DNA of 64,000 bases from JASLBX01 sp036374175 (GTDB lineage: Bacteria; Actinomycetota; Actinomycetes; Jiangellales; Jiangellaceae), in contig DASUUH010000088.1 in assembly GCA_036374175.1 (NCBI GenBank), forward strand, positions 37,198-101,197, in the 5' to 3' direction. Shown piece after piece: positions 7,966 to 16,395 of the stretch (within the stretch, counting starts at the first letter, position 1; every line of letters begins with the position of its first letter). The position numbers and the translations under genes are program-made. The notes beneath the pieces are model-generated. The model saw only the letters and a program-made list of their open reading frames with translations. It did not search any database and was not told the DNA's origin.

Positions 7966-10221
7966 GGAATCAAGGCGGATGACGACCGACTTGGACGCCG
8001 GCGTGCCGCTGATCTCGGCGGTATGGTCCAACGGCACGAGGACGTTGGTCTCCGGGAAGTAGGCGGCGGCACACCCACGCGCCGTGGGGTACGCGACCAC
8101 CCGGAAGCCGGGTGCGCGGCGCTCGCCATCGGACCACTCGCTCACCAGGTCGACGGTCTGGCCGTCGGCGATTCCGCGCTCAGCGAGGTCGTCGGGGTGG
8201 ACGTACACGACCCGACGGCCGCCGAGCACCCCGCGATACCTGTCGTCCAGGCCGTAGATCGTGGTGTTGAACTGATCGTGTGAGCGCACGGTTTGCAGCA
8301 ACAGGCGCCCGGGCGGCACCTGAACGACCGAGAGCGGATTAACCGTGAACCGGGCCTTGCCGGTCGCCGTCGTAAAACGCCGCTCGTCACGCGGCGGGTG
8401 CGGCAGGACGAATCCGCCCGGCTCGGACACACGTTTCTCGAAGTCCTCGAATCCAGGCACCACCCGGGAGATGCGGTCCCGGATTGCCGCGTAGTCGGAC
8501 GTGAACTCCTCCCACGGTGTCGGGTCGTCCGGTCCCAGCACCCGGCGGGCTAGGTCGCAGATGATCGCTACTTCGCTCCGCAGTTCTGACGACGCGGGCG
8601 GCAGCGTGCCGCGCGAGGAGTGGACCACGCTCATCGAGTCTTCGACGGTGACGAACTGTTCGCGGCCGCCGGTCTCGTCCCGCTCCGTGCGCCCCAGACA
8701 GGGCAGGATCAACGACCGCCGGCCGGGGAGGACCTGTGAACGGTTCAGCTTGGTGGAGACGTGCACCGTCAGTGGCACGGACTGCAGAGCTTCAGCCGTG
8801 ACCGCGCTGTCCGGTGTAGCGGCCGCGAAGTTGCCGCCGACGGCCATGAAGACCCGGATCCGCCCGTCGCGCATCGCCCGAATGGCGTTGACGGTGTCAT
8901 ACCCCGGCTCGCGCGGCGGCTCGAAGCCGAACTCCCGGCCGACGGCGTCGAGGAAGGCAACGGTCGGCCGCTCCCAGATACCCATCGTCCGGTCGCCCTG
9001 CACGTTGCTGTGACCACGGACCGGACAAGCACCCGCGCCGGGACGGCCGATGTTGCCGCGCAACAGCAAGAAGTTCACGATCTCGCGGATCGTCGGGACG
9101 GCCTGCTTGTGCTGGGTCAGCCCCATCGCCCAGCACACGATCACCCTGGACGCATCCAGCACCTCGGCCACGAAGCCCTCGATCTGCGCTCGATCCAGCC
9201 CGGTGGCGGCGACGACCTCAACCCAGTCCACCTTCCGCCACGCGGCCACGGCGGTCCTGAAGCCTTCCGTATGCGCTTCGAGGAATTCCCTGTCCAGGAC
9301 GCCGCCAGGAGTCGAATCGTCCGCCTCAACCAGCAGCCGGTTAACCGCTTGGAAGAAGGCCAGGTCACCGGCGACCTTGATCTGCAGGAAGCGGTCGGCA
9401 AGGGGCGTGCCGCGGCCCACGAGGCCCCGTACCCGCTGCGGATTCTTGAACGCCATCAGACCGGCTTCCGGCAGCGGGTTGATGGCCACGATGCGCGCAC
9501 CCCGATCCTTGGCTTGTTCCAAGGCGGTCAGCATGCGCGGATGGTTCGTCCCCGGGTTCTGCCCGACGATCACGATCAGGTCGGCGTGGTCGGTGATGTC
9601 GGTCAGCGTCACGCTGCCCTTGCCGATTCCGATCGTCTCGGTGAGGGCGGCGCCGGACGACTCGTGGCACATGTTCGAGCAGTCCGGCAGATTGTTCGTG
9701 CCGAGCTTGCGGGCGAACAGCTGGTAGCAGAAGGCGGCCTCGTTACTCGTCCGTCCGGAGGTGTAGAAGGCGGCCTGGTCGGGCGAGTCCATCGCCGCGA
9801 GCTCACTGGCAACGATTCCGAACGCCTCGTCCCACGAGATCGGCGTGTAGTGGTCTGCGCCGGCCTCGCGCAGTACCGGCTCGGTGAGCCGGCCCTGCTG
9901 ACCGAGCCAATGGTCGCTCCGGGACACCAACTCACTTATCGGGTGTGCGGCGAAGAAGGCCGCGTCAACCCGGCGGACGGTCGCCTCTTCGGCCACGGCC
10001 TTGGCGCCGTTCTCGCAGAACTCGGCCAGGTGCGGCTTGCTCGCCTCCGGCCACGCGCAGCCGGGGCAGTCGAAGCCCCGATGCTGGTTGACCAGCCGCA
10101 GGGCGCGGTAGCCGCGCTGGATCCCCGACTGCTCCACCACATCGGCCAGCCCGTGCACAACACCGGGGATGCCGGCTGCGGATCGCTTGGGTTTGCCTAC
10201 CCGTGGATGCTCGTCCGCCAT
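7933..10221 (-). CDS. FdhF/YdeP-type molybdopterin oxidoreductase
   Basis: Formate-dehydrogenase-like molybdoenzyme of 762 residues. An N-terminal iron-sulfur motif C52-P-G-C55-A-W-P-E with a further cysteine at 69 is typical of the FdhF/YdeP family. The molybdopterin domains follow (FYTSGRTSNEAAF, LPDCSNMCHESSG, IVIVGQNPGTNHPRM, MGLTQHKQAV, CPVRGHSNVQGDRT), and the C-terminal dinucleotide-binding domain contains SHDQFNTTIYGLDDRYRG. The start is uncertain: ATG at 10221 gives the family N-terminus but lacks a Shine-Dalgarno. The final codons VRSRSAGGAT and the TAG stop lie inside the hairpin element, so the original C-terminus was probably different. Divergent fdhD supports formate-dehydrogenase-like cofactor needs. 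Confidence 0.85.
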   Translation of the reverse strand: MADEHPRVGKPKRSAAGIPGVVHGLADVVEQSGIQRGYRALRLVNQHRGFDCPGCAWPEASKPHLAEFCENGAKAVAEEATVRRVDAAFFAAHPISELVSRSDHWLGQQGRLTEPVLREAGADHYTPISWDEAFGIVASELAAMDSPDQAAFYTSGRTSNEAAFCYQLFARKLGTNNLPDCSNMCHESSGAALTETIGIGKGSVTLTDITDHADLIVIVGQNPGTNHPRMLTALEQAKDRGARIVAINPLPEAGLMAFKNPQRVRGLVGRGTPLADRFLQIKVAGDLAFFQAVNRLLVEADDSTPGGVLDREFLEAHTEGFRTAVAAWRKVDWVEVVAATGLDRAQIEGFVAEVLDASRVIVCWAMGLTQHKQAVPTIREIVNFLLLRGNIGRPGAGACPVRGHSNVQGDRTMGIWERPTVAFLDAVGREFGFEPPREPGYDTVNAIRAMRDGRIRVFMAVGGNFAAATPDSAVTAEALQSVPLTVHVSTKLNRSQVLPGRRSLILPCLGRTERDETGGREQFVTVEDSMSVVHSSRGTLPPASSELRSEVAIICDLARRVLGPDDPTPWEEFTSDYAAIRDRISRVVPGFEDFEKRVSEPGGFVLPHPPRDERRFTTATGKARFTVNPLSVVQVPPGRLLLQTVRSHDQFNTTIYGLDDRYRGVLGGRRVVYVHPDDLAERGIADGQTVDLVSEWSDGERRAPGFRVVAYPTARGCAAAYFPETNVLVPLDHTAEISGTPASKSVVIRLDSVRSRSAGGAT

Positions 10222-10276
10222 ACCGCTGACGGTACGTCCATTCGCCGCTGTCATGAAGGGCAGGCACACTGGGACG

Positions 10277-11071
10277 ATGGGACGGGTGACTGCGCGCCGC
10301 CGAGTCGTCCGGATTCGGGACGCCCGCACGTCGACTCGCGCCGACACCCTGGCGGTCGAGGAGCCGCTGGTCGTGCGGGTAGCCGACGCAGCCCTTACGC
10401 TCACCATGCGTACGCCGGGCGACGATTTCGACCTGGTCGCGGGGTGGCTGGTCAGCGAGGGCGTGGTCGCGCAGACCGTGGACATCGTGGGAATGCGGCT
10501 GTGCCGTGACGAGGAGAACACCGTCGAGGTCGTGCTCGCCCACGGGATCAGCCCGCCGACACCGCGCGCCTTCGCGACGACGAGCGCCTGCGGGGTGTGC
10601 GGCTCGGACGCGATCGTCGAGGTCCGCAGTGCGCTGCGCTGGGCGGTCGCAGACGATCCGGTGACCGTCGAACTGGATACTCTCGCGAAGCTTCCGGATC
10701 TGTTGAGGGTTCACCAGCGTGCCTTCGACCGGACCGGCGGCCTGCACGCCGCCGGGCTGTTCACAGCGACCGGCGAGCCGCTCTACGTACGGGAGGACGT
10801 CGGGCGCCACAACGCTGTCGACAAGGTCGTCGGTGCGGCACTGCGCGACACCCGCTTACCCCTCGCCGGCCATATCCTGCAGGTGAGTGGTCGAGCGTCG
10901 TTCGAACTTGTCCACAAGGCCGCGCAGGCCGGTATTCCAGTGCTGTCTGCGGTTTCCGCGCCGTCCAGCCTGGCCGTTGATCTGGCCGAAGAATGCGGTC
11001 TCAGCTTGCTCGGCTTTGTCCGGGACGGCGGCATGAACGTCTACACTCGCCCGGACCGCATCGCGTCATGA
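10277..11071 (+). CDS. fdhD: Formate dehydrogenase accessory sulfurtransferase FdhD
   Basis: Transfers sulfur to the molybdenum cofactor so that formate-dehydrogenase-type enzymes become active. The 264-residue protein contains the catalytic-cysteine motif SACGVCGSDAI, the conserved GGLHAAGLF and EDVGRHNAVDKVVG segments, and the C-terminal SAPSSLAVDLAEECGL. It starts 55 bases from, and divergent to, the FdhF/YdeP-type gene it presumably serves. The ATG at 10277 gives the usual N-terminus MGRVTARRRVVRI. Only a weak GGGA lies upstream. Confidence 0.93.
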   Translation: MGRVTARRRVVRIRDARTSTRADTLAVEEPLVVRVADAALTLTMRTPGDDFDLVAGWLVSEGVVAQTVDIVGMRLCRDEENTVEVVLAHGISPPTPRAFATTSACGVCGSDAIVEVRSALRWAVADDPVTVELDTLAKLPDLLRVHQRAFDRTGGLHAAGLFTATGEPLYVREDVGRHNAVDKVVGAALRDTRLPLAGHILQVSGRASFELVHKAAQAGIPVLSAVSAPSSLAVDLAEECGLSLLGFVRDGGMNVYTRPDRIAS

Positions 11072-11100
11072 GCGGTATACCCCTGCCCGCCGTGGTGGCC

Positions 11101-11616
11101 TCAGGTCGTATCCGCCGGGACCCAGAACCGGAGTTTGCCATCGCGGCGGTCCTCGAACTGTCCACCCGCCTTTTCGATCACTCGCCGCGAGGCGACGTTG
11201 TCGATGTCACACGTCACCAGCACCGGATCGATGCCGAGATCCCGGCACCAGGGCAAGGAGTGCTGCAGCATCGCCGACGCATGACCCCGGCGCCGCGCGG
11301 ACGGCCGCACGTCGTAGCCAACGTGACCGCCGTAGTCACGGAGCCACGGAGTCAGGCGGTGCCGGATCGACAGCCGGCCCAAGAACTCCTCGCCGTCGAC
11401 GAACCACAGATAAGTGGCAGGAACCCAGCCGGTAGGGCGCGGGGCATCCTCATCCGCCTCAGCAAGCTGTGATGCGACGTATGCGGCGAACACCGACTCG
11501 TCGCGGAGCCGTTCGACATCGAGAAACTCGGCCCACGTCGGGTCGTAGCCAGGTTCGTCCAGAGCTTCGAGCCAGGACTTGTGGACTTCCACCGTCGGGC
11601 GGATGAGCTGCGGCAC
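11101..11616 (-). CDS. GNAT-family N-acetyltransferase
   Basis: Predicted acyl-CoA-dependent N-acetyltransferase of 171 residues. The acetyl-CoA pyrophosphate loop is seen in VRPSARRRGHASAML, preceded by the strand FLGRLSIRHRL and followed by LVTCDIDNVASRRVIEKAGG, the typical end of the fold. The substrate cannot be read from sequence. It converges with fdhD, with 29 bases between the stops. Confidence 0.85.
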   Translation of the reverse strand: MPQLIRPTVEVHKSWLEALDEPGYDPTWAEFLDVERLRDESVFAAYVASQLAEADEDAPRPTGWVPATYLWFVDGEEFLGRLSIRHRLTPWLRDYGGHVGYDVRPSARRRGHASAMLQHSLPWCRDLGIDPVLVTCDIDNVASRRVIEKAGGQFEDRRDGKLRFWVPADTT

Positions 11617-11639
11617 GCATCTATCATCGCCGACGCCGG

Positions 11640-11895
11640 TCAGATCATTCCGTGCGCAGGCCGCGCCACCGCCACCCGCTGCGCCTCGCCACCAGAGAGC
11701 TCACCGGGCTGAGCACCTGCCACCTCGCCAGCGCCGATGCGGTGCAGCCACGCTCGAGCAGCAGCGGGCGCGCGACGTTTTGTTCTGCGGTCAATTCCGG
11801 GACCAGTTGGCCGAACGCCGTCGAGGGTCACGTCACCGCCTTCGGACGGATGATGCCGCTCAAGCAGTGCAACAGGCCAGCGGGTGGCTGATCAG
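11640..11895 (-). pseudogene. Remnant of an ABC transporter ATP-binding protein
   Basis: Fragments of an FtsE/LolD-type ATPase are readable on this strand in conflicting frames. GGDVTLDGV and the signature LSGGEAQRVAVAR are in one frame, while the Q-loop region FGQLVPELTAEQNV lies between them in another. The Walker A and Walker B/H-loop regions are missing, and the frame ends at a TGA directly after the signature helix. About 250 bases remain of a gene that would normally be about 700. No permease gene is adjacent. It fills the gap between the GNAT and O-methyltransferase genes. Confidence 0.7.
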
Positions 11896-11919
11896 CTACT
11901 TCACGGCGGTAGACGCGAG

Positions 11920-12561
11920 TCAGTTCTCCCGCTTGATGGCAACGAGCAGGCCGTCACCGACCGGTAGCAGTGCCGGGAGCAGCGTTTCGTCGTCGCGGAT
12001 CGTCCTACCCAGCTCACGGATCGTGACCGTGTCGTGGTCGCGCTGGGCAGGGTCGGCGACGCGGTCGTGCCACAACGCATTGTCGAACGCGACGATCCCG
12101 CCCGGACGCAGCAACCGGATGGCCTGGCGTAGATACTCGCCGTACTCGGCTTTGTCGGCGTCGCAGAACACCAAGTCGTACGCACCGTCGGTGAGCCGTG
12201 GCAGGACGTCCAGCGCAGCACCGGTGATCAAACGCGTGCGGTTGTGTGCGATGCCGGCCTCTGCGAACGCCTCCCGGGCCAGTCGCTGATGCTCGGATTC
12301 GATGTCCACGCTGGTCAGTACGCCGTCCCCACGCATTCCGGCGAGCAGGTAGAGCCCGGAGACACCGGCGCCGGTGCCGATCTCGACGACTGTGCGGGCC
12401 CCGATGGCGGCGGCCAGCAGGCGCAGCACGACGCCGGCGCCTTGCCCGACGGGAACCGCTCCAACTTCGGCGGCTCGCTGTCGGGCCTGTGTGATGACCT
12501 TGTCCTCGGCGACGAAGCCCTCGGCGTAGGCCCACGACTCCGGGCTGATGCTGGCGGAAAT
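11920..12561 (-). CDS. SAM-dependent O-methyltransferase (Rv1220c-like), probable ATT start
   Basis: Class I methyltransferase of the catechol/caffeoyl-CoA O-methyltransferase type; the SAM-binding motif is VVEIGTGAGVSGLYLL and the acidic strand is YDLVFCDADK. Homologues need an N-terminal helix like SPESWAYAEGFVAEDKVITQARQRA, which is encoded here upstream of the first GTG (12429). That segment is bounded by an in-frame TGA at 12589-12591 and contains no ATG, GTG or TTG. An ATT at 12559-12561 lies five bases after a perfect AGGAGG and gives 213 residues, the family length. The gene diverges from sigE, as in mycobacteria. Function of this family member is unknown. Confidence 0.8.
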   Translation of the reverse strand: MSASISPESWAYAEGFVAEDKVITQARQRAAEVGAVPVGQGAGVVLRLLAAAIGARTVVEIGTGAGVSGLYLLAGMRGDGVLTSVDIESEHQRLAREAFAEAGIAHNRTRLITGAALDVLPRLTDGAYDLVFCDADKAEYGEYLRQAIRLLRPGGIVAFDNALWHDRVADPAQRDHDTVTIRELGRTIRDDETLLPALLPVGDGLLVAIKREN

Positions 12562-12609
12562 GGCGGCCTCCTCGATATGAGAGCGACGTCACGAAGCTTA
12601 GACGCCTGT

Positions 12610-12636
12610 GGAACCGCAGCGTACGTGCAGCGCGTT
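12610..12636 (+). promoter_or_regulatory. Candidate ECF-type promoter upstream of sigE
   Basis: GGAACC (12610-12615) is followed after 17 bases by CGTT (12633-12636). This matches the GGAAC...GTT pattern recognised by SigE/SigH/SigR-type factors and lies about 130-150 bases before the sigE start, so autoregulation is plausible. The assignment is by pattern only. Confidence 0.4.
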
Positions 12637-12765
12637 GGCGAGGCAGGTGCCGTCGGTATAAGCGAAGCCGTCAGGAACAGCCGGGCCCTCGGAGAGGTTT
12701 GGTTAGGAAAGGAGTCATCGGTCACGATGGCAGTGGCGATCCGGCCGGTCGAGGGAGGTGTTCTG

Positions 12766-13410
12766 GTGTCCGATCGCGAGCAGGCGAGCCGCGGCGACGC
12801 CGGTGTTCCCGACCCGAGGCCGCTTCCGGCGCCACCGGACTGGACGCCGCCGAGCTGGGATGACGTGGTTCGCGAGCACTCAGCGCGCGTTTACCGGCTG
12901 GCCTACCGGTTGACCGGCAATCAGCACGATGCCGAGGACCTGACCCAAGACGTTTTCATCCGGGTATTCCGGTCGCTGTCTACGTACACCCCGGGCACCT
13001 TCGAGGGTTGGCTGCACCGCATCACCACGAATCTGTTCCTCGACATGGTCCGGCGGCGGCAGCGGATCCGGTTCGACGCACTTGCCGATGATGCTGCCGA
13101 GCGGTTGTCTGGCCGCGAACCGACTCCCGACCGGCAGCTCGACGACCAGTTGCTCGACTCCGACGTGCAAACCGCGCTGGACGGCCTACCGCCCGACTTC
13201 CGGGCCGCTGTCGTGCTGTGCGACATCGAAGGCCTGTCGTACGAGGAGATCGCCGCCACGCTCGGGGTCAAGTTAGGCACGGTTCGCAGTCGCATCCACC
13301 GCGGGCGGGCGCAGCTACGCGCGGCGTTGGAGCATCGCGCACCGCGCTTGGCAGGTCGTGACGATACCGATCCGGTGGTCGACCCCGTCGAGACGAGGGA
13401 GGAGGCCTGA
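12766..13410 (+). CDS. sigE: ECF RNA polymerase sigma factor SigE
   Basis: Extracytoplasmic-function sigma factor of about 214 residues. Region 2 is seen in VYRLAYRLTGNQHDAEDLTQ and GTFEGWLHRITTNLFLDMVR; region 4 is AAVVLCDIEGLSYEEIAATL and GTVRSRIHRGRAQLR. These match mycobacterial SigE, an envelope-stress sigma factor, and the gene order with O-methyltransferase, anti-sigma factor, HtrA and TatB is the same. Two in-frame starts are possible: GTG at 12766, five bases after GGGAGGTG, and ATG at 12727 with AAAGGAG twelve bases upstream. The GTG is preferred. The stop overlaps the next start (TGATG), so sigma and anti-sigma factors are translationally coupled. Confidence 0.92.
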   Translation: MSDREQASRGDAGVPDPRPLPAPPDWTPPSWDDVVREHSARVYRLAYRLTGNQHDAEDLTQDVFIRVFRSLSTYTPGTFEGWLHRITTNLFLDMVRRRQRIRFDALADDAAERLSGREPTPDRQLDDQLLDSDVQTALDGLPPDFRAAVVLCDIEGLSYEEIAATLGVKLGTVRSRIHRGRAQLRAALEHRAPRLAGRDDTDPVVDPVETREEA

Positions 13411-13967
13411 TGAAACATCTCGGTGAACGCATCACCGACCTTGTCGACGAGCAACTCGACCACGGCGCCCGCGATGTCGCACTCGCGCATCTCGCTCGAT
13501 GCTCGAGCTGCCAGGCCGCAGTCGCCGCCGAACGCGAGGTCGCGGCCGCCCTTCGTAGCCTCCCTGACGTGCCGCCGTCCGAGCGTTTCGTGCAGGCGTT
13601 GCTGGCCCTTGCCGGGCCCGACGGGCCGCTTCCTCCGGAGCGGCAATCGTTCCCCGGTGCTGCACCGGTCCCCGCCAGGTGGCGTCCGACCGCAAGGCCG
13701 ACCGGTGGCATTCCCCGTCAGCGGCGCCCGCATACCGGTGCCGGCGCAGTGAGCCGTCGCGCCGGGGTCCGGTACGCCGTCGCCGGTTCGGTATCGGTAG
13801 GCGTACTCGCGGTCGCCCTGGCCTCACTCGGCGGTGATCCCGAGAACGCCGTGGTGCCGCCCACCCAGCAGTTCACCGTCGAGCACGCCCGATCGTCCGG
13901 CGCGCTGCCATTCGGCGATCCCGCGGCGGTCGTCGTACCGGCGAGCAGCCTGCCGCAGGAACCGTGA
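13410..13967 (+). CDS. rseA: Zinc-binding anti-sigma factor, membrane anchored (RseA-like)
   Basis: Holds SigE inactive at the membrane. The N-terminal zinc anti-sigma motif H27-x3-C31-x2-C34 is present (AHLARCSSC). A proline- and arginine-rich linker precedes a single membrane helix (about residues 118-142, YAVAGSVSVGVLAVALASLG), and a short extracytoplasmic tail follows. It begins in a TGATG overlap with sigE and ends in another TGATG overlap with the RseB-like gene. Release by proteolysis or phosphorylation is known for relatives but cannot be read here. Confidence 0.88.
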   Translation: MKHLGERITDLVDEQLDHGARDVALAHLARCSSCQAAVAAEREVAAALRSLPDVPPSERFVQALLALAGPDGPLPPERQSFPGAAPVPARWRPTARPTGGIPRQRRPHTGAGAVSRRAGVRYAVAGSVSVGVLAVALASLGGDPENAVVPPTQQFTVEHARSSGALPFGDPAAVVVPASSLPQEP

Positions 13968-15052
13968 TGCCGACGCGCTCGGCCGCCGCCCGCCACATCG
14001 CGCCGACATTCGTCGTGGTGCTGGTGGCCGGGGTGCTCGTAGTGGGCGCGCTGGTGGCACCGGCATATGCTCACCGCTCTGGCAGCGACGATGACGATCC
14101 ACGCGCCGTCGCTCTGCTCTACCGCGCGATGGACGCGACAGACCGCCTAACCTACGCCGGCACGCAGTACGTCAGCGCATGGTCGGTACTGGACAGGTCA
14201 TATTCGACGAGCGCGATCGTGCGGGTTCAGCACGCCGGTGGCACCACGACGCTGTTCCCTGACCACGGCACGCAGGCCGTTACCCTCCCGGCCCAGCCCG
14301 GCTCGTGGCTGGCCGGCGAAGACGGGCCTATCGGTCTGCTGGCCAAGGCCTACGACGTCGAACTGCTCGGCAGGGGTCAGGTCGCCGGGCGCCCGGCCGA
14401 GATCGTCGGCGCCCGCCGATCCGACGGTTCGATGGCGGCGCGGCTGTGGCTCGATGCCGACTACGCGCTTGCGCTGCGTCGTGAGGTCTACGACAAGACC
14501 GGTCGAACCATCTCGGCCAGCGCATTCATTGAAATCGAGGTGGGCCCGGGCCAGTCACGGTTCGTGGGTGTTTCCCCGAATGCGTGGGCTTCCCGGGCCG
14601 GTCTCGTAGCGTCCGCCGCCCGCCTGTCGCATGCTGATCTGGCGGCTCTGCGGTCAAGCGGCTGGCGGTGTCCGTCCGAGATCGGTGGTGACCTCGTGCT
14701 CTTCGAGGCCAGCCGCCACGACGGCGCAATCCAGCTCAGCTACTCCGATGGTGTCGCGACGGTGTCGGTGTTCGAGCAACCGGGCCAACTCGATCCCGAG
14801 GTGCTGGACGGTTTCGGCCGGACTGAGCGAGGCGACGGCGTCGTTTACACCCTGCCCGGCCCGCCCAGCAGGTTCGTCTGGGCCACCGGCGAGGACAAGG
14901 TGATCACAGTGATCGCCGACGGATCTCTGGAGGCCGTCGACTCCGTGTTGGCGGAATACCCGCCCAGCGAGCCAAGTTCTGCCAACAGCGTCGTCCACCG
15001 GATCAGCCGCGGGGCGAAGAAGTTGGTCTCCTGGCTGAACCCCTTTGACTAG
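13967..15052 (+). CDS. MucB/RseB-like secreted regulator
   Basis: Protein of 361 residues with an N-terminal signal sequence (hydrophobic core FVVVLVAGVLVVGALVA, likely cleavage after AYA). The body shows the lipoprotein-like fold pattern of RseB/MucB, including the segments VELLGRGQVAGRPAEIV, GARRSDGSMAARLWLD and the sensor-type ending. RseB-type proteins bind the periplasmic part of the anti-sigma factor and protect it from proteolysis. Its coupling to the rseA-like stop (TGATG) supports that role. Sequence similarity to the Gram-negative family is weak, so the name is provisional. Confidence 0.7.
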   Translation: MPTRSAAARHIAPTFVVVLVAGVLVVGALVAPAYAHRSGSDDDDPRAVALLYRAMDATDRLTYAGTQYVSAWSVLDRSYSTSAIVRVQHAGGTTTLFPDHGTQAVTLPAQPGSWLAGEDGPIGLLAKAYDVELLGRGQVAGRPAEIVGARRSDGSMAARLWLDADYALALRREVYDKTGRTISASAFIEIEVGPGQSRFVGVSPNAWASRAGLVASAARLSHADLAALRSSGWRCPSEIGGDLVLFEASRHDGAIQLSYSDGVATVSVFEQPGQLDPEVLDGFGRTERGDGVVYTLPGPPSRFVWATGEDKVITVIADGSLEAVDSVLAEYPPSEPSSANSVVHRISRGAKKLVSWLNPFD

Positions 15053-15073
15053 TCAGCCTGAGAGAATCGATAG

Positions 15074-16342
15074 ATGAGTCGCGAGCAGGGAACTGCCGAC
15101 GCTGGCTGGTCGCGGCCAGGCCCCTGGCCCGAGCCCGGTCGTAGCCAGGTCCCGGCAAGCGACAGTGGGCACGTTCAGTGGCGTCTGCCCGCGGCACCGG
15201 ACCGGACGGCCCCATCGGACCGGCCGAAGGCCCACGACCCGTGGCTTACTCCCCGAGAGCAGACCCGCATCCGGTCGGGCCCGAGCGTTGGAGTACTGGT
15301 CGGTGGTGCCGCCACCATCGCATTGCTGGCCGGTTCGGCGGGAGCGTTGACCGCGTCGTTGGTCGACGAACGCACCGACAACGGCCGCACGTCCGTCGTC
15401 ACTGTCGTGGGTGCGGACCCTGCGGGGCTCCAGCAGGATTCACCGGAATCGGTCGCAGGGGTGGCCGCCGCAGTGCTTGAAAGCGTGGTGTCCGTATCGG
15501 CCGGTGAGGGGACCGGCTCGGGATTCGTCATCTCCACCGACGGCTACATCATCACCAACAACCACGTCGTCCGTGATGCTGACTCGATCGAACTCGCGTT
15601 CATGGACGGCAGCACAGCAGAAGCCGAAGTCGTCGGCTCCAGTGCCAGTTACGACCTCGCTGTGCTGTCGGTGGATCATGATGGCCTGACACCGGTCGTG
15701 CTGGGGGAGTCCGCAAGCGTCGCGGTCGGTGATCCGGTCCTGGCGATCGGCAGCCCGCTTGGCTTGGAAGGCACGGTGACCAGCGGCATTGTGTCGGCAC
15801 TCAACCGACCGGTCACTGCCGGCGGGCAGGGCGAGCAAGCGTTCATCAACGCGCTGCAGACGGACGCCGCGATCAACCCGGGCAATTCGGGGGGCCCGCT
15901 GGTGGACGCTCAGGGGCGGGTGATCGGCGTCAACTCGGCGATTGCAACCCTCGGCTTCTCCGGTACGACGGGCAGCATCGGTCTGGGGTTCGCCATTCCG
16001 ATTGACCAGGCCAGGCGTACCGCCGAGCAGATCATCGCGACCGGCGAGGCCCAGTACCCGGTGATGGGAGTGCGGCTCGATCCGTCGTATGACGAGGCGG
16101 GTGCCCGCATCGCGGCGAATTCCGAAGACAGTCCAGGAGTTGTCCGTAACGGTCCAGCAGAACGCGCCGGCCTGCGTCCCGGCGACGTGATTGTGGCTAT
16201 CGACGGCCGTGTGGTGTCGACCGCGGACGAACTCGTCGTTCTTCTGCGTACCCGCGAACCCGGCGACGAGGTCACTCTGCGTTACGTCCGAAACGGCGTC
16301 GAGGCAGAGGTGACCTTAACCCTGGGCTCGGCGACCGGCTGA
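15074..16342 (+). CDS. htrA: HtrA/DegP-type membrane serine protease with PDZ domain
   Basis: Quality-control protease acting outside the membrane. A cytoplasmic N-terminal extension of about 70 residues leads to one membrane helix (about 71-96, VGVLVGGAATIALLAGSAGA). The trypsin-like domain carries the triad H164 (TNNHVV), D194 (SYDLAVL) and S272 (GNSGGPL). A single PDZ domain follows (about 335-415, with GLRPGDVIVAIDGRVV). It lies 21 bases after the RseB-like gene in the SigE cluster, so it is probably a SigE target. Confidence 0.93.
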   Translation: MSREQGTADAGWSRPGPWPEPGRSQVPASDSGHVQWRLPAAPDRTAPSDRPKAHDPWLTPREQTRIRSGPSVGVLVGGAATIALLAGSAGALTASLVDERTDNGRTSVVTVVGADPAGLQQDSPESVAGVAAAVLESVVSVSAGEGTGSGFVISTDGYIITNNHVVRDADSIELAFMDGSTAEAEVVGSSASYDLAVLSVDHDGLTPVVLGESASVAVGDPVLAIGSPLGLEGTVTSGIVSALNRPVTAGGQGEQAFINALQTDAAINPGNSGGPLVDAQGRVIGVNSAIATLGFSGTTGSIGLGFAIPIDQARRTAEQIIATGEAQYPVMGVRLDPSYDEAGARIAANSEDSPGVVRNGPAERAGLRPGDVIVAIDGRVVSTADELVVLLRTREPGDEVTLRYVRNGVEAEVTLTLGSATG

Positions 16343-16395
16343 TTGCGCCGTACCCTGGAACGAGTTACCTGTCTGGCGTACCTGAGGGAGCCGCT

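Noticed and set aside
8761..10509. Long open frame (582 codons) on the plus strand
   Set aside because: It lies antisense to the FdhF/YdeP-type gene, whose motifs and codon pattern are clear. Its product shows no recognisable domain; such mirror frames are common at this GC content.
11640..11831. 63-codon frame as a real small gene
   Set aside because: It contains an ABC signature motif but no Walker A, and flanking homology is in another frame. It is better called a pseudogene remnant.
12014..12592. GTG-initiated frame on the minus strand overlapping the O-methyltransferase region
   Set aside because: Its product is arginine-rich with no motifs, whereas the overlapping frame encodes a clear SAM-binding fold. 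It shares the AGGAGG region only by position.
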